64,000 nucleotides of DNA, from the NCBI RefSeq assembly GCF_021215455.1, contig NZ_JAJPWV010000001.1:992001-1056000 (forward strand). Direction: 5' to 3'. Below are positions 24,825 to 33,728 of this stretch, piece after piece; position 1 is the stretch's first letter; the number at the start of each line of letters is the position of its first letter. The notes under the pieces are model-generated. The model had not been told where the DNA came from. It did not search any database and saw nothing but the letters and a program-made list of their open reading frames with translations. The stretch is from Mucilaginibacter roseus (GTDB taxonomy: Bacteria > Bacteroidota > Bacteroidia > Sphingobacteriales > Sphingobacteriaceae). The position numbers and the translations under genes were made by a program.

Positions 24825-25201
24825 GTATATCAACTATTACCATAACCGCCCAGGGCGGGCCGTTAACTGCCATTATTGAAAGCAACTCGCCGGTGGCTTA
24901 TACCGGAGCTGTTTGGCGGTATAAGGCAGACAAGACATTTGACCAGCAATGTGGTTTTTTTCGATACGACCGGCAGGAAGTTCAACTTGGCGCCGCCGCC
25001 GCTGCGGCAGATAAATTATTTCTGGTTAAAGGTGTGCTTATTAACCAGGGAGCTAGCACACCCATACCATACGAGTTGCAGGTTTCTATTTTTCAGGATG
25101 GTAACAGGCTTTATACCGAAGTACCCAAAGAAGGTGGTAGCGGCGCCATCGATAACAAGGCCCTTGCATTTATTTACCGTTTTAAACTTCAAACCTCCTG
25201 A
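24821..25201 (+). CDS. Small soluble hypothetical protein (126 aa)
   Basis: 126 residues with no signal peptide or membrane segment, predicted mostly beta: ITITAQGGPLTAIIESN, AVWRYKADKTFDQQCGFFRYD, then LVKGVLINQGASTPIPYELQVSIFQDG and LAFIYRFKLQTS. An alanine-rich patch (AAAAAAADK) lies at about residues 57-64. The pattern of strands ending in a domain of about 120 residues suggests a small beta-sandwich or jelly roll. Not a family I can name. Translationally coupled to the membrane gene before it. Confidence 0.6.
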   Translation: MSISTITITAQGGPLTAIIESNSPVAYTGAVWRYKADKTFDQQCGFFRYDRQEVQLGAAAAAADKLFLVKGVLINQGASTPIPYELQVSIFQDGNRLYTEVPKEGGSGAIDNKALAFIYRFKLQTS

Positions 25202-25203
25202 TC

Positions 25204-26277
25204 ATGAAAAATACCTACAAAATTTATCTGTTAGTTCTGCTGAGCTCTATTGCAATAAGCGGGTATGCCCAGCCCGGAGCGGGCGATGGTGCAGCGGCCA
25301 TTAAAGAGCTGTTAACGGCAGTAAACTACGGCGTGCCGGCCTCACCGGCGTTTGAATTACTTCCGGGTAAGGCCAGCGAGGTAACGCACCTTAATTTCGC
25401 CCACGATATAGGTGTGAATGCAGGCACATTTTTTAATGGCAGCAAACTACAGGCGGGTGCCGCTGTAGACCTGCGGCCTTTTTCATTTACGGGTGGCGAC
25501 CTTAAACAATACCAGGAAAACTATCTTACCAGGCTGGCATGGCGTACTACCGTTGCTCTGGGCACCACATCGGGCAAAAGTGGCGGAAACGATGTTTTTC
25601 TTGGCGTAGGGCTGCGCATTACACTGATCGACAAGAGTGATCCGAAAAACGATAAAGCTTTCACACAAAAACTCGCTGATGCGTACGATTCGGTACTCTT
25701 CAAAATTACTCCAGACTTAGAAGAAACGCTGGAACAATTTCAGGAACGCGTAGATATGGCGGGCAAATCACCGAGTGTGCAACGGATCAGAGATGAATTC
25801 ACGGCAAATACCTGGAATGCATTACGCTGGGATGTAGGGCTGGGTGCTTCGGACCGTGCGGCTTCAGGTTATCTTAAACGCGATAGTTTATTTAGGGACA
25901 GAATAGGTTTATGGAGCGCGTTAGGATTACCTCTGGGAAAAAAGGCACAGCTTACTATCAGCGGGAACAGCGCTTGGGTTAGCCACCGTAATGATACTAC
26001 AGAACGCCATCGCTACGTTGCCGGGGCACGAGCACGCTTTTTCCTCAGCAGCGCATTGGCTATTTCCGGTGAATATGCGCGAATTTTTTCAAAATATCCA
26101 CAACCCGGACTCAATGAAAGATGGAACCACCTCGCTATAGTAGCAGAGGTTAAGATACCTAAGCTTGGTGGTTGGTTTAGCTTCGCTTATGGCGGCGACT
26201 CAGCCCACCGTACGGATAAGGCAGCTAAATTTGCCATTAACTACGCTGTGTACGCCGATCAGCTAATTAAAAAATAA
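25204..26277 (+). CDS. Exported protein, outer-membrane beta-barrel-like
   Basis: 357 residues with a signal peptide (MKNTYKIYLLVLLSSIAISGYAQ, cleavage after Ala). The mature part alternates polar and hydrophobic residues with aromatic belts and ends with strands such as WNHLAIVAEVKIPKLGGWFSFAYGG and a C-terminal hydrophobic segment (KFAINYAVYADQLIKK), as in outer-membrane barrels, although the last residue is not aromatic. A helical insertion lies around residues 165-200 (DSVLFKITPDLEETLEQFQERV). No family recognised. Last gene of the three-gene cassette. Confidence 0.6.
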   Translation: MKNTYKIYLLVLLSSIAISGYAQPGAGDGAAAIKELLTAVNYGVPASPAFELLPGKASEVTHLNFAHDIGVNAGTFFNGSKLQAGAAVDLRPFSFTGGDLKQYQENYLTRLAWRTTVALGTTSGKSGGNDVFLGVGLRITLIDKSDPKNDKAFTQKLADAYDSVLFKITPDLEETLEQFQERVDMAGKSPSVQRIRDEFTANTWNALRWDVGLGASDRAASGYLKRDSLFRDRIGLWSALGLPLGKKAQLTISGNSAWVSHRNDTTERHRYVAGARARFFLSSALAISGEYARIFSKYPQPGLNERWNHLAIVAEVKIPKLGGWFSFAYGGDSAHRTDKAAKFAINYAVYADQLIKK

Positions 26278-26432
26278 TGTAAAACACCGTTAAAAACCAT
26301 AAACTGATATTTCTCACTATAATTGACTGTGAAACATAGATGAAATTAACAAAGCATCTGAAACAGCGTAAGATAAGGAAGCAGCGGTGCTATTTTTGTA
26401 TTGCTTAAAGTGTAATGGCTTACCAGCTGTAG

Positions 26433-26795
26433 TTACTCATTCATTAATTGTTTATGACAATCGCCCCAATATTCAAGCTCCTTGATAACAGACCTCAAAG
26501 CAAGCCCTATAGGAGTTAATTCGTACTCAACACGTGGTGGAACTTCGGCGTGAACTGTTCTACAAACTATTTTGTTTTTTTCAAGTTTACGCAATTGTAA
26601 CGTTAACATCCGTTCCGTAATATTTGGTAATTTCTTTTTTAGTTCGCCAAATCTAAGCTTGCCGTTAAGCAACCATGAACATATAACTAAAGTCCACTGC
26701 CCTCCGATAATATGTGATGCATAAGCTTCCGGGCACTCGTCACTTAAAGCAACCTTATTAGAGAAATTAGTTGAACTTCGCTTGATTTTACTCAT
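26433..26795 (-). CDS. HxlR family transcriptional regulator
   Basis: 120 residues, the HxlR winged-helix size. CPEAYASHIIGGQWTLVICSWLLNGKLRFGELKKKLPNITERMLTLQLRKLEKNKIV carries the conserved helix-turn-helix and RYGEL-type block; the wing follows at VHAEVPPRVEYELTPIGLAL. An N-terminal cysteine (C19) may sense redox or electrophiles as in YodB/HypR relatives. Divergent from the quinone reductase at 26894, with two palindromes between them. It is the likely repressor of that gene. Confidence 0.92.
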   Translation of the reverse strand: MSKIKRSSTNFSNKVALSDECPEAYASHIIGGQWTLVICSWLLNGKLRFGELKKKLPNITERMLTLQLRKLEKNKIVCRTVHAEVPPRVEYELTPIGLALRSVIKELEYWGDCHKQLMNE

Positions 26796-26813
26796 TACTT
26801 ACATTTTGTATAG

Positions 26814-26829
26814 TACCTATAAATTGGTA
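26814..26829. promoter_or_regulatory. Candidate HxlR operator
   Basis: TACC (26814-26817) and GGTA (26826-26829) form an inverted repeat around an AT-rich 8-base centre (TATAAATT), 18 bases upstream of the HxlR start codon and in the divergent promoter region. HxlR-type operators often have GTAC/TACC half-sites of this kind. Confidence 0.45.
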
Positions 26830-26868
26830 TGTAATATACGATATAATATGTTGCTTACTATTTTTTGT

Positions 26869-26885
26869 ACGTTAATTATTAACGT
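26869..26885. promoter_or_regulatory. 17-bp palindrome before the quinone reductase
   Basis: ACGTTAAT-T-ATTAACGT, perfect 8-bp arms around a central T, ending 8 bases before the reductase ATG. An operator for the divergent HxlR protein or another regulator at this position would block transcription or initiation. Confidence 0.5.
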
Positions 26886-26893
26886 CAAAAAAA

Positions 26894-27424
26894 ATGAAAA
26901 CTTTAGTAATAGTTACGCATCCTAATATCAACGATTCTGTTATCAATAAAAAGTGGGTAGAGGAATTGCTTAAATTCCCTGAACGGTATACAGTACACCA
27001 GTTATATGAAGTTTACCCCGACGAGAAAATAGATATTTTGACCGAACAGCGTTTGGTTGAGCAATATGAGAAAATTGTATTTCAATTTCCATATTACTGG
27101 TTTAACTGTCCGTCCTTATTAAAAAAATGGTTAGACGAGGTTTTGACTCATGGGTGGGCATACGGTAGCAAAAGCGGATACCAAATGAAAAATAAAAAAA
27201 TAGCCCTGGCGATATCATTGGGAGTAGAAAGAGACGAATTGTGCGAATCCGGGTTATACAAATATACGCTACAGGAGCTCACCAGACCCTTTGAGTTAAG
27301 CTTTGAATATATAAAAGCGGATTATCAAAAACCATTTGCTTTTTATGGCATGGAACATAATACAACTCAACACCATATCGCTACGGGCGTAAAATCATAC
27401 ATGGCATTTCTGTCCGAATTTTAA
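26894..27424 (+). CDS. NAD(P)H oxidoreductase, flavodoxin-like fold (NQO/YwrO type)
   Basis: 176 residues. FMN or FAD-binding flavodoxin_2 fold: TLVIVTHPNINDSVINKKW near the N-terminus, then EKIVFQFPYYWFNCPSLLKKWLDEVLTHGWAYG, the conserved FP.YW.N.P..LK.W.DEV...G..YG block. It would reduce quinones or nitro compounds by two electrons. Paired with a divergent HxlR regulator, as is common for detoxification quinone reductases induced by electrophiles. Start codon ATG follows a palindrome by 8 bases. Confidence 0.9.
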   Translation: MKTLVIVTHPNINDSVINKKWVEELLKFPERYTVHQLYEVYPDEKIDILTEQRLVEQYEKIVFQFPYYWFNCPSLLKKWLDEVLTHGWAYGSKSGYQMKNKKIALAISLGVERDELCESGLYKYTLQELTRPFELSFEYIKADYQKPFAFYGMEHNTTQHHIATGVKSYMAFLSEF

Positions 27425-27460
27425 GCGCTTACAAAAATAAAGTGTTGCGTAAAATGACTT

Positions 27461-27486
27461 AAATCTGAAACAATTGTTTCAGATTT
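27461..27486. promoter_or_regulatory. TetR operator 1 (autoregulatory)
   Basis: A perfect 26-bp palindrome, each half AAATCTGAAACAA. It overlaps the predicted promoter of the tetR gene: a TACCTTTG -7-type box is at 27490-27497 and the ATG at 27505. The core CTGAAAC-N4-GTTTCAG recurs upstream of the SDR gene. Confidence 0.85.
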
Positions 27487-27504
27487 ATCTACCTTTGTAT
27501 AGTT

Positions 27505-28083
27505 ATGGCCAGGAATGTAGAATTTGATGAATCGGCAGCAATACAGAAGGCGATGGAAATTTTTTGGAAAAAAGGCTATAATGCCACTTCGCTCCGTGAC
27601 CTCATTGATGCCATGCAAATAAACAGCAGCAGCCTGTACAACACTATAGGTGGCAAACAGGAGTTATTTGTGCGTTGTGTGCAACATTATACTGATATCA
27701 GAGCGCAGGATTGGGATAAACGTTTAGCGAGCAAAAGATCACCTTTAGACGTTTTAATAGAGTATATTAACGAAGCGGTTAACATTATTATAAACGGCGA
27801 AGACAGTTGCATGGCTGTAAAAAGTGCATTTGAAGTGGCAACAAACGATGAACGGGTTAAACAAATATTAGCAGCTGACGACCAACGGTCCTACCAGTTT
27901 TTATATAAGCTGATAAAAAAATCCATGGATAAAGGCGAAATCAGCAGTGACGAAGATCCGGCTTTGCTGGCAGATTATTTTAACAGCACCTGGACTGGTT
28001 GGTATGAATCTTACATTCTTCACAAAGACCCTGTTAAGATAAAGCGCATGGCAGAATATTTTATAAAGCAATTAACGAAATAA
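27505..28083 (+). CDS. TetR/AcrR family transcriptional regulator
   Basis: 192 residues. The N-terminal DNA-binding helices are clear: AIQKAMEIFWKKGYNATSLRDLIDAMQINSSSLYNTIGGKQELFVRCV (about residues 11-58). The rest is the helical ligand domain of the common TetR_C type with an ESYILHKDPVKIKRM end. It almost certainly represses itself and the SDR gene that follows, because the same palindrome core stands in front of both. The inducer is unknown; it may be a substrate of the SDR. Confidence 0.93.
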   Translation: MARNVEFDESAAIQKAMEIFWKKGYNATSLRDLIDAMQINSSSLYNTIGGKQELFVRCVQHYTDIRAQDWDKRLASKRSPLDVLIEYINEAVNIIINGEDSCMAVKSAFEVATNDERVKQILAADDQRSYQFLYKLIKKSMDKGEISSDEDPALLADYFNSTWTGWYESYILHKDPVKIKRMAEYFIKQLTK

Positions 28084-28095
28084 TTTTTTTAACCA

Positions 28096-28119
28096 ATTCT
28101 GAAACGTTTGTTTCAGAAT
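28096..28119. promoter_or_regulatory. TetR operator 2 (before the SDR gene)
   Basis: ATTCTGAAAC (28096-28105) and GTTTCAGAAT (28110-28119) with a 4-base spacer. Same core CTGAAAC-N4-GTTTCAG as the palindrome before tetR, so both are bound by the same repressor. Confidence 0.85.
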
Positions 28120-28135
28120 ATTTAACAACGAAAAC

Positions 28136-28912
28136 ATGGAATCGAATGATCTTAAAGGAAAAAGAGTACTGGTTACAGGCGGTACAAAAGGCATTGGTAA
28201 AGCAATTGCCGATGAGTTAGCACAGGCAGGTGCAGCAGTTATCACAAGTGCCAGAACGAAATCAGCCGAAGGCACTCATCATTTTATTGCAGCAGATTTG
28301 ACCAAGGCAGATCAGGTTTTGGCGCTTGCAAACGAAATAGAAAATACTTTCGGCGGCATTGATATATTGATTAATAATGTAGGCGGGTTAACCACCCCGG
28401 GTGGTGGACATAGCACACTTACTGACGCACACTGGCAACAGGAATTAGATCTGAATTTGATTTCCGCCATCCGGTTGGACAGAATATTACTACCCAAAAT
28501 GATTGAACAAAAAAGCGGCGTTATCATTCATATCTCATCGGTAGCTGGCAAACAGGCATTATGGAACCTGAATATGGCTTACGCAGTGTCTAAAGCAGCG
28601 TTAAATAGTTATAGTAAAGCCCTGGCAACTGAACTGGCTGATAAGGGCGTACGCGTTCTGACCGTATCTCCAGGTGCCACTAAGACAGAACCGATGATCA
28701 GGTTCTTGAATGACTACTCAACTTCGGCAGGAATAACACCAGAAGAGGGCATGAAACAACTAATGGCGCAAACAGGTGGTATCCCGATCGGCCGAATGGC
28801 CGAACCTGTAGAAGTCGCACAGCTTGTTCACTTTTTAGTTTCACCATCAGCTGCTTACCTGACTGGAAGTATCTATGCCATTGACGGTGGTTCTTTACCT
28901 GTGGTGAGTTAA
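28136..28912 (+). CDS. SDR family oxidoreductase
   Basis: 258 residues. Classical SDR: TGGTKGIG (18-25, NADP-binding), NNVGG (about 81-85), catalytic Ser in IHISSVAG, and YAVSKAALNSYSKALATE giving the YxxxK pair. The C-terminal SPSAAYLTGSIYAIDGG is typical. The Rossmann acceptor residues after the first glycine loop include TSARTKSAEGTHHFI, suggesting NADP(H). Substrate unknown. It is the regulated target of the TetR gene 52 bases upstream, each having the same operator. Confidence 0.95.
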   Translation: MESNDLKGKRVLVTGGTKGIGKAIADELAQAGAAVITSARTKSAEGTHHFIAADLTKADQVLALANEIENTFGGIDILINNVGGLTTPGGGHSTLTDAHWQQELDLNLISAIRLDRILLPKMIEQKSGVIIHISSVAGKQALWNLNMAYAVSKAALNSYSKALATELADKGVRVLTVSPGATKTEPMIRFLNDYSTSAGITPEEGMKQLMAQTGGIPIGRMAEPVEVAQLVHFLVSPSAAYLTGSIYAIDGGSLPVVS

Positions 28913-29072
28913 CAAAGTAGTTTGACTGCTCCTAACATCTTTAAATTGCATGTAAAGGCACGTGTAATTTATTTGGATATTATCTCTTATAAAGCGATGC
29001 TTACGCAGATTGAAGCGATGGCTGCTGACCGGTTATTTTCGATAACTCAGATATATTATCAGCGAAGCTACA

Positions 29073-29105
29073 TAATTGACCCGATTTTGATTATCGGGTC
29101 AATTA
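29073..29105 (+). terminator. Terminator after SDR gene
   Basis: 13-bp stem 29073-29085 with 29093-29105 (TAATTGACCCGAT / ATCGGGTCAATTA), loop of 7 bases, followed by TTAC. Weak U-tail, but a strong stem between the SDR gene and the convergent ankyrin gene. The remainder of 28913-29180 holds no gene. Confidence 0.6.
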
Positions 29106-29180
29106 TTACGCGTTCAATTAAAACAAGCTGCGTTGATCAATACTGCGCGCAGTGTCCGAAGAACACTGCACGGTAGCGTT

Positions 29181-29666
29181 CTATGCTGAATGATGACTTT
29201 CGAGTATTGAAATACCTTCCTCATTGCCTTGCTGTGCAGCCAGATCAAATACGGACATACCCCGGCTATCCAGCAAGGTTTTATCCGCCCCATATTTTAA
29301 CAGAAGCTCAATCATTGCATTTCGACCGAACATGGCAGCAAACATTAACGCAGTACCACCATTCCCGTGCTGCCGGTTTAAGTCTGCTCCATTTTCAATA
29401 AGTAAAGTGGCAATTTCCGGGTAGCCTTTAAAGCATGCACCCATCAGCGCGGTATTACCGCCAAAGTCGGCTACGTTAGGGTCTGCTCCTGCTTGCAACA
29501 AGTATCGCGCTGCTTCCAGCCGATTGCTATAACAAGCGATGATCAGCGGTGTATAGCCTTTTTCATCGGTCGCATTCAGATCTGTATCGGCGGTTATCAA
29601 ACTTTTTAATGCATCAACGTCGCCCATACGGGCGGCGTTAATGATGTGTTGAATTGATTTGTTCAT
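29181..29666 (-). CDS. Ankyrin repeat protein, catalase-associated
   Basis: 161 residues made of about four to five ankyrin units: INAARMGDVDALKSLI, DEKGYTPLIIACYSNRLEAARYLLQAGADP, FGGNTALMGACFKGYPEIATLLIENGADL, GNGGTALMFAAMFGRNAMIELLLKYGADK and a C-terminal cap. No signal peptide. Located 14 bases after the katE stop on the same strand. Ankyrin proteins are co-transcribed with catalase in other bacteria (AnkB with KatB in Pseudomonas), where they are needed for full catalase activity; the same helper role is inferred here. Confidence 0.92.
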   Translation of the reverse strand: MNKSIQHIINAARMGDVDALKSLITADTDLNATDEKGYTPLIIACYSNRLEAARYLLQAGADPNVADFGGNTALMGACFKGYPEIATLLIENGADLNRQHGNGGTALMFAAMFGRNAMIELLLKYGADKTLLDSRGMSVFDLAAQQGNEEGISILESHHSA

Positions 29667-29680
29667 AAGTAGATAGCTTG

Positions 29681-31891
29681 TTAAGCAGGTATAAGTCTTG
29701 GTTTTTCACGCTCCCAAAAACGGTGTTGCGCAATCATTTTGATCAGCATCGCGGTAAGGTTTTTGTCGGGTTTTCCCACCAAAATACCTTCTCTTAACAC
29801 AGATTCTTCAGAAAAATCGGGAGGCAGCTTTTTACTGAAATAAGTGGCGTCAATCACTTGAATGGCATCTTCCGCGGCAGCAATAGGTTTGCAATGCTTA
29901 AAAGCTTCGTTTAAAAAATGAACAGCATTGGCCTCTGCTTCCAGGGTAGCTACGGCGTTAGTACCGCCAGCCACGTAAACTGCATCAAACAGTACCGAAG
30001 CAGCGGTCAAAAAGCTGTGATCTACCATGATCTGTGTATCATCCATAGCGGTTATAAAACCCTGACGCGGTGCGATCACTTCTACGGTAGCTCCCTCAGC
30101 AATAAGCGCATCTTTAACTGCATTAATGGAGGTGGCATCAGCACCATCAGCGGCAAGCAAAGCAATTTTACGGCTTTTGATAGTGTCTTTAACCGTGTTG
30201 GCCATACTCAGCGCTTCCGATTTAGCCAAAGCGCCTTCCACTTGTATTGACTCATAATCTGCCGGATCGCCATCAGCCGGGATGCTTTGATTAGTTGGCA
30301 AAACCTCAGGCAAGTGTAACCCTAAGCCGTAAGCCACCTGGGTAGCCAGGCCTTTATCAATCTGTACCAGTATGCCCAGCATCCGCTCGCGGATGGCGAT
30401 GGTTTTAACTTTCCCCAACTCAAACGTGAGCGCGTCTACAATGTGGTTTTTTTCCGGGTCTGACTGACTATTGAAAAACAGTCTGGCCTGACTGAAATGA
30501 TCAAAGAAACTTTTGTTGCGCAGGCGTTCCTTACGGGCCTCGATGCGTTCGCGGTAGCTTACGAAACCTCCTGCGGATTCTTTAACCTGCTGCGGGTCAT
30601 TACCGCCCAATGAATTCGGATTGTAACTTGTTTTACCGCGGTTGATGGTCTGCCGCATAAAGCCGTCCCGCTGATTATTATGTACCGGTACAATGGGCCG
30701 GTTTATCGGTATCTCCTGGAAGTTTGGTCCGCCTAAACGGGTCAATTGAGTATCGGTGTAAGAGAACAAGCGACCTTGTAACAAAGGATCGTTGGTAAAA
30801 TCAATGCCGGGTACTACGTGGCCAATATGGTAAGCTATTTGTTCTGTTTCTGCGAAAAAGTTATCTGGGTTTCGATTCAGAGTCAGTTTACCAACGCGCT
30901 CCACGGGTACTAATTCTTCAGGCACCAGTTTGGTAGAGTCCAAAAGGTCAAAGTCATATTTGAATTCGTCCTCTTCCGGAATGATCTGTAAACCCAGTTC
31001 ATACTCCGGGAAATTGCCGCTTTCAATGGCATCCCATAGGTCGCGGCGATGGAAGTCGGGGTCTTTACCTGAAATATTTTGCGCTTCATCCCAAGCCACT
31101 GAGTGCACGCCTAATAAAGGTTTCCAGTGGAATTTCACAAAACTGGCCTTACCCTCGGCATTGATCAAGCGGAACGTATGCACGCCGAAACCTTCCATCA
31201 TGCGGTAGCTGCGTGGAATAGCGCGGTCACTCATCGCCCACATGATCATGTGAGCCGACTCGGGCATCAGGGAAATAAAATCCCAAAACGTATCATGAGC
31301 AGACGCTGCCTGCGGAATCTCATTGTCCGGTTCGGGCTTAACGGCATGGATTAGATCCGGGAACTTGATGGCGTCCTGTATAAAAAAGACAGGCATGTTA
31401 TTTCCTACAAGGTCAAAATTACCTTCCGTCGTATAAAACTTTGTAGCAAAACCACGTACATCGCGCGCCAGGTCTGTAGAGCCCCTTGAGCCGGCAACAG
31501 TTGAAAAACGTACAAATACCGGCGTTTCCACCTCCGTATCGTTCAGAAAGGCGGCCTTGGTATATTCAGCAAGTGGCTTGTATAATTTAAATATACCATG
31601 CGCGCCCGACCCTCTGGCATGCACCACTCTTTCAGGGATACGCTCATGATCGAAATGGGTCATTTTTTCGCGGAATAAAAAATCTTCCAATAACGATGGC
31701 CCCCGGTCTCCGGCCTTTAACGAATTTTGATCATCGTTTATTGGTAAACCGGTATTGGTATTCATCTGCTCGCCCGCAGCGTCAGCAATATGCGGGGCAA
31801 GGTTTTGTGTTTTTGCATTTTCGGGTTGAGGGGCCAATTGTTTATCAATGGCAGCCTCGGTGCCCATTTTGGGTGACGGTTTCTTTGCCAT
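29681..31891 (-). CDS. katE: Large-subunit catalase with C-terminal DJ-1/PfpI-like domain (HPII/KatE clade)
   Basis: 736 residues, close to E. coli HPII (753). Heme catalase turning H2O2 into water and oxygen. Conserved: catalytic His in [13 protein letters not shown] (about residue 92), [12 protein letters not shown], Asn in [12 protein letters not shown], and heme-ligand Tyr in [13 protein letters not shown]. Residues 590-736 form the extra flavodoxin-like domain of large catalases ([24 protein letters not shown]). Start 1 base after the DUF892 stop; ankyrin gene follows. A separate katG is 19 kb away. Confidence 0.96.
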   Translation of the reverse strand: MAKKPSPKMGTEAAIDKQLAPQPENAKTQNLAPHIADAAGEQMNTNTGLPINDDQNSLKAGDRGPSLLEDFLFREKMTHFDHERIPERVVHARGSGAHGIFKLYKPLAEYTKAAFLNDTEVETPVFVRFSTVAGSRGSTDLARDVRGFATKFYTTEGNFDLVGNNMPVFFIQDAIKFPDLIHAVKPEPDNEIPQAASAHDTFWDFISLMPESAHMIMWAMSDRAIPRSYRMMEGFGVHTFRLINAEGKASFVKFHWKPLLGVHSVAWDEAQNISGKDPDFHRRDLWDAIESGNFPEYELGLQIIPEEDEFKYDFDLLDSTKLVPEELVPVERVGKLTLNRNPDNFFAETEQIAYHIGHVVPGIDFTNDPLLQGRLFSYTDTQLTRLGGPNFQEIPINRPIVPVHNNQRDGFMRQTINRGKTSYNPNSLGGNDPQQVKESAGGFVSYRERIEARKERLRNKSFFDHFSQARLFFNSQSDPEKNHIVDALTFELGKVKTIAIRERMLGILVQIDKGLATQVAYGLGLHLPEVLPTNQSIPADGDPADYESIQVEGALAKSEALSMANTVKDTIKSRKIALLAADGADATSINAVKDALIAEGATVEVIAPRQGFITAMDDTQIMVDHSFLTAASVLFDAVYVAGGTNAVATLEAEANAVHFLNEAFKHCKPIAAAEDAIQVIDATYFSKKLPPDFSEESVLREGILVGKPDKNLTAMLIKMIAQHRFWEREKPRLIPA

Positions 31892-31892
31892 A

Positions 31893-32441
31893 TTATGCTT
31901 CAGTTGCTGCGGTGTAATTAATGTCGCTCTCGGCTACCTGGGTTAATTTTTCGTCTGCGGCTTTCTCTTCCACCAATGTTTCGGCCAAAATCCCTGCAAC
32001 TTCTTCCAAACCAAGCGTGATAGCGAGTTGATGTAAGCCGCCGTAAGTTGCTATTTCATAATGCTCTACTTTTTGGGAAGCCAATATGATTCCGACGTCA
32101 CGTGTGGCTGTTCCCGCCAAGGTGCTTTCGATGATGCTTTCGCCCTCCTTAGCAAGGCCTTCCATTGCATCGCACCTCTGCGCCTGTACTTTTTCGCCGA
32201 GTAGCTCGAAAACCTGTTCCAGGCGTGATACATGTGTTTTGGTTTCTTCCAGATGATCGGCTATGCTTTTCGCAAGTGCTTTTGACGTTGCTGCTGCGAT
32301 CATCTTTGGCAGGTTTTTAACCAGATGGTTCTCCGCCCAGTAAATGTCTTTGATTCCGTCAGTAAACAACTCAAGCAATGCCGGCTGTTCCTTAGGCGAT
32401 GTTTTGGTGCTGAATTTAGGTTCCCCTGTTTCTTTTTTCAT
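31893..32441 (-). CDS. DUF892 ferritin-like protein (YciE type)
   Basis: 182 residues. Ferritin-like four-helix fold of the YciE/YciF group: LLELFTDGIKDIYWAENHLVKNLPKMIAAATSKAL, then HLEETKTHVSRLEQVFELLGEK with the ExxH pattern, KVEHYEIATYGGLHQLAITLG and ETLVEEKAADEKLTQVAE, giving the acidic and His residues for a metal pair. These are stress-induced proteins often next to catalase. First gene of the operon DUF892-katE-ankyrin, with 1-base spacing to katE. Confidence 0.93.
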   Translation of the reverse strand: MKKETGEPKFSTKTSPKEQPALLELFTDGIKDIYWAENHLVKNLPKMIAAATSKALAKSIADHLEETKTHVSRLEQVFELLGEKVQAQRCDAMEGLAKEGESIIESTLAGTATRDVGIILASQKVEHYEIATYGGLHQLAITLGLEEVAGILAETLVEEKAADEKLTQVAESDINYTAATEA

Positions 32442-32527
32442 GTTTTTTTAACCGTAGGTAGTGGGTGAATCGCGAAGAAGAGTTACGTAGCGGCAGGTAG
32501 TATAATTTAAACCTTAAAGTTGTTAAT

Positions 32528-33727
32528 TTGTTCTGCACGATTCAGAATATAGTAATCGCCAGCCACAAACGCTGCCATTATACGACAATTTTACAGCCGC
32601 CCTTAGCTATAAGCCGAAGAGTGTGGTACGATCATGGCTATAGACAAGCCATGCTGCAAGAAAAAACCATTGATCACCTTTTATCCATACATCAAATATA
32701 CCATGAACCGGATGTTCGCGACTATGCGCGCGGCCGTGAGATACTGGCAAAATATCCGGATGCAGAACTGATTGAAGTAAAAACGCATAACCTAATACCT
32801 GAATTATACGGGTTTGAGGGGGCAGTTGAAGACTGGCTTTGGAATAAAAAGAATGTCCTGATTTTAGGAACCAAGCACAGCCTGAGTGCCCGGCCCAACA
32901 CCCGCAGTTCGCATTGGGTGGCACCATCTCAATCAAACGGTTGTGCAATGTCCTGCTCCTATTGTTATGTACCGCGCCGTAAAGGTTATGCTAACCCAAT
33001 AACGACCTTTGTGAACATCGAAAAAATCATGGGCTATTTAGAGCGGCACGCAGGGCGGCAAGGTAAAAAGTTAACTCCTGACCAGATTGATCCACAGTAC
33101 TGGGTTTATGAGATTGGTGAGAATGGCGACTGCTCTGCAGATGCTGCGATTTGTGATAACATGAAAGACCTGGTGCAGCTTTACCGCGGCTTACCTAATG
33201 CCAAACTAACCTTTGCCACCAAGTTTGTGAACAGGGAGTTACTCAATTATGATCCGCAGCGCAAGACGCGAATTCGCTTTAGTTTGATGCCGCATCACAT
33301 GTCAAAATTAGTTGATGTCAGAACCAGCCCGATCAGTGATCGCATCGCTGTGATGAACGATTTTCACGAAGCAGGATACGAGGTTAATGTGTCTTTTGCC
33401 CCGGTAATATTTTATGAAGGTTGGCTCGACGACTGGCGGAGATTGCTGGAAGAACTGGATGATTCTCTTAGCGAACCGGTTAAGCGACAACTTGCAGCCG
33501 AAATCATCTTTCTGACCCATAACCAACAATTGCATGAAGTTAATTTAGAATGGCACCCTAAAGCGGAGCAACTGCTTTGGCGGCCTGACATACAACAGGT
33601 AAAATATAGCCAAACCGGACAGCGTAATGTACGCTATAAAAATAACCTCAAACGAGAAATCGTAGATGATCTGGTTAACCTGTGTACGCAAACAATCCCC
33701 TATTGTGTCATTCGCTACGCGTTCTGA
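32528..33727 (+). CDS. Spore photoproduct lyase-like radical SAM protein
   Basis: 399 residues as drawn from TTG 32528; the true start is uncertain because no ATG occurs until residue 42, yet residues 31-41 (RRVWYDHGYRQA) look conserved, so a TTG or other non-ATG start is used. Radical SAM cluster cysteines are C139, C143 and C146 in SNGCAMSCSYCY. Further conserved pieces: YWVYEIGENGDCSADA, KLTFATKFVN, RIRFSLMPHH, FAPVIFYEGW, SLSEPVKRQLAAEIIFLTHN. In spores the family repairs thymine dimers; non-spore members like this are found in Bacteroidota with unknown lesions. It is followed 1 base later by a DUF4385 gene. Confidence 0.88.
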   Translation: MFCTIQNIVIASHKRCHYTTILQPPLAISRRVWYDHGYRQAMLQEKTIDHLLSIHQIYHEPDVRDYARGREILAKYPDAELIEVKTHNLIPELYGFEGAVEDWLWNKKNVLILGTKHSLSARPNTRSSHWVAPSQSNGCAMSCSYCYVPRRKGYANPITTFVNIEKIMGYLERHAGRQGKKLTPDQIDPQYWVYEIGENGDCSADAAICDNMKDLVQLYRGLPNAKLTFATKFVNRELLNYDPQRKTRIRFSLMPHHMSKLVDVRTSPISDRIAVMNDFHEAGYEVNVSFAPVIFYEGWLDDWRRLLEELDDSLSEPVKRQLAAEIIFLTHNQQLHEVNLEWHPKAEQLLWRPDIQQVKYSQTGQRNVRYKNNLKREIVDDLVNLCTQTIPYCVIRYAF

Positions 33728-33728
33728 T

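Noticed and set aside
28922..29176. Open frame of 84 codons after the SDR gene
   Set aside because: It starts at TTG, has no recognisable domain, runs through the terminator hairpin at 29073-29105, and its composition is unlike the neighbours.
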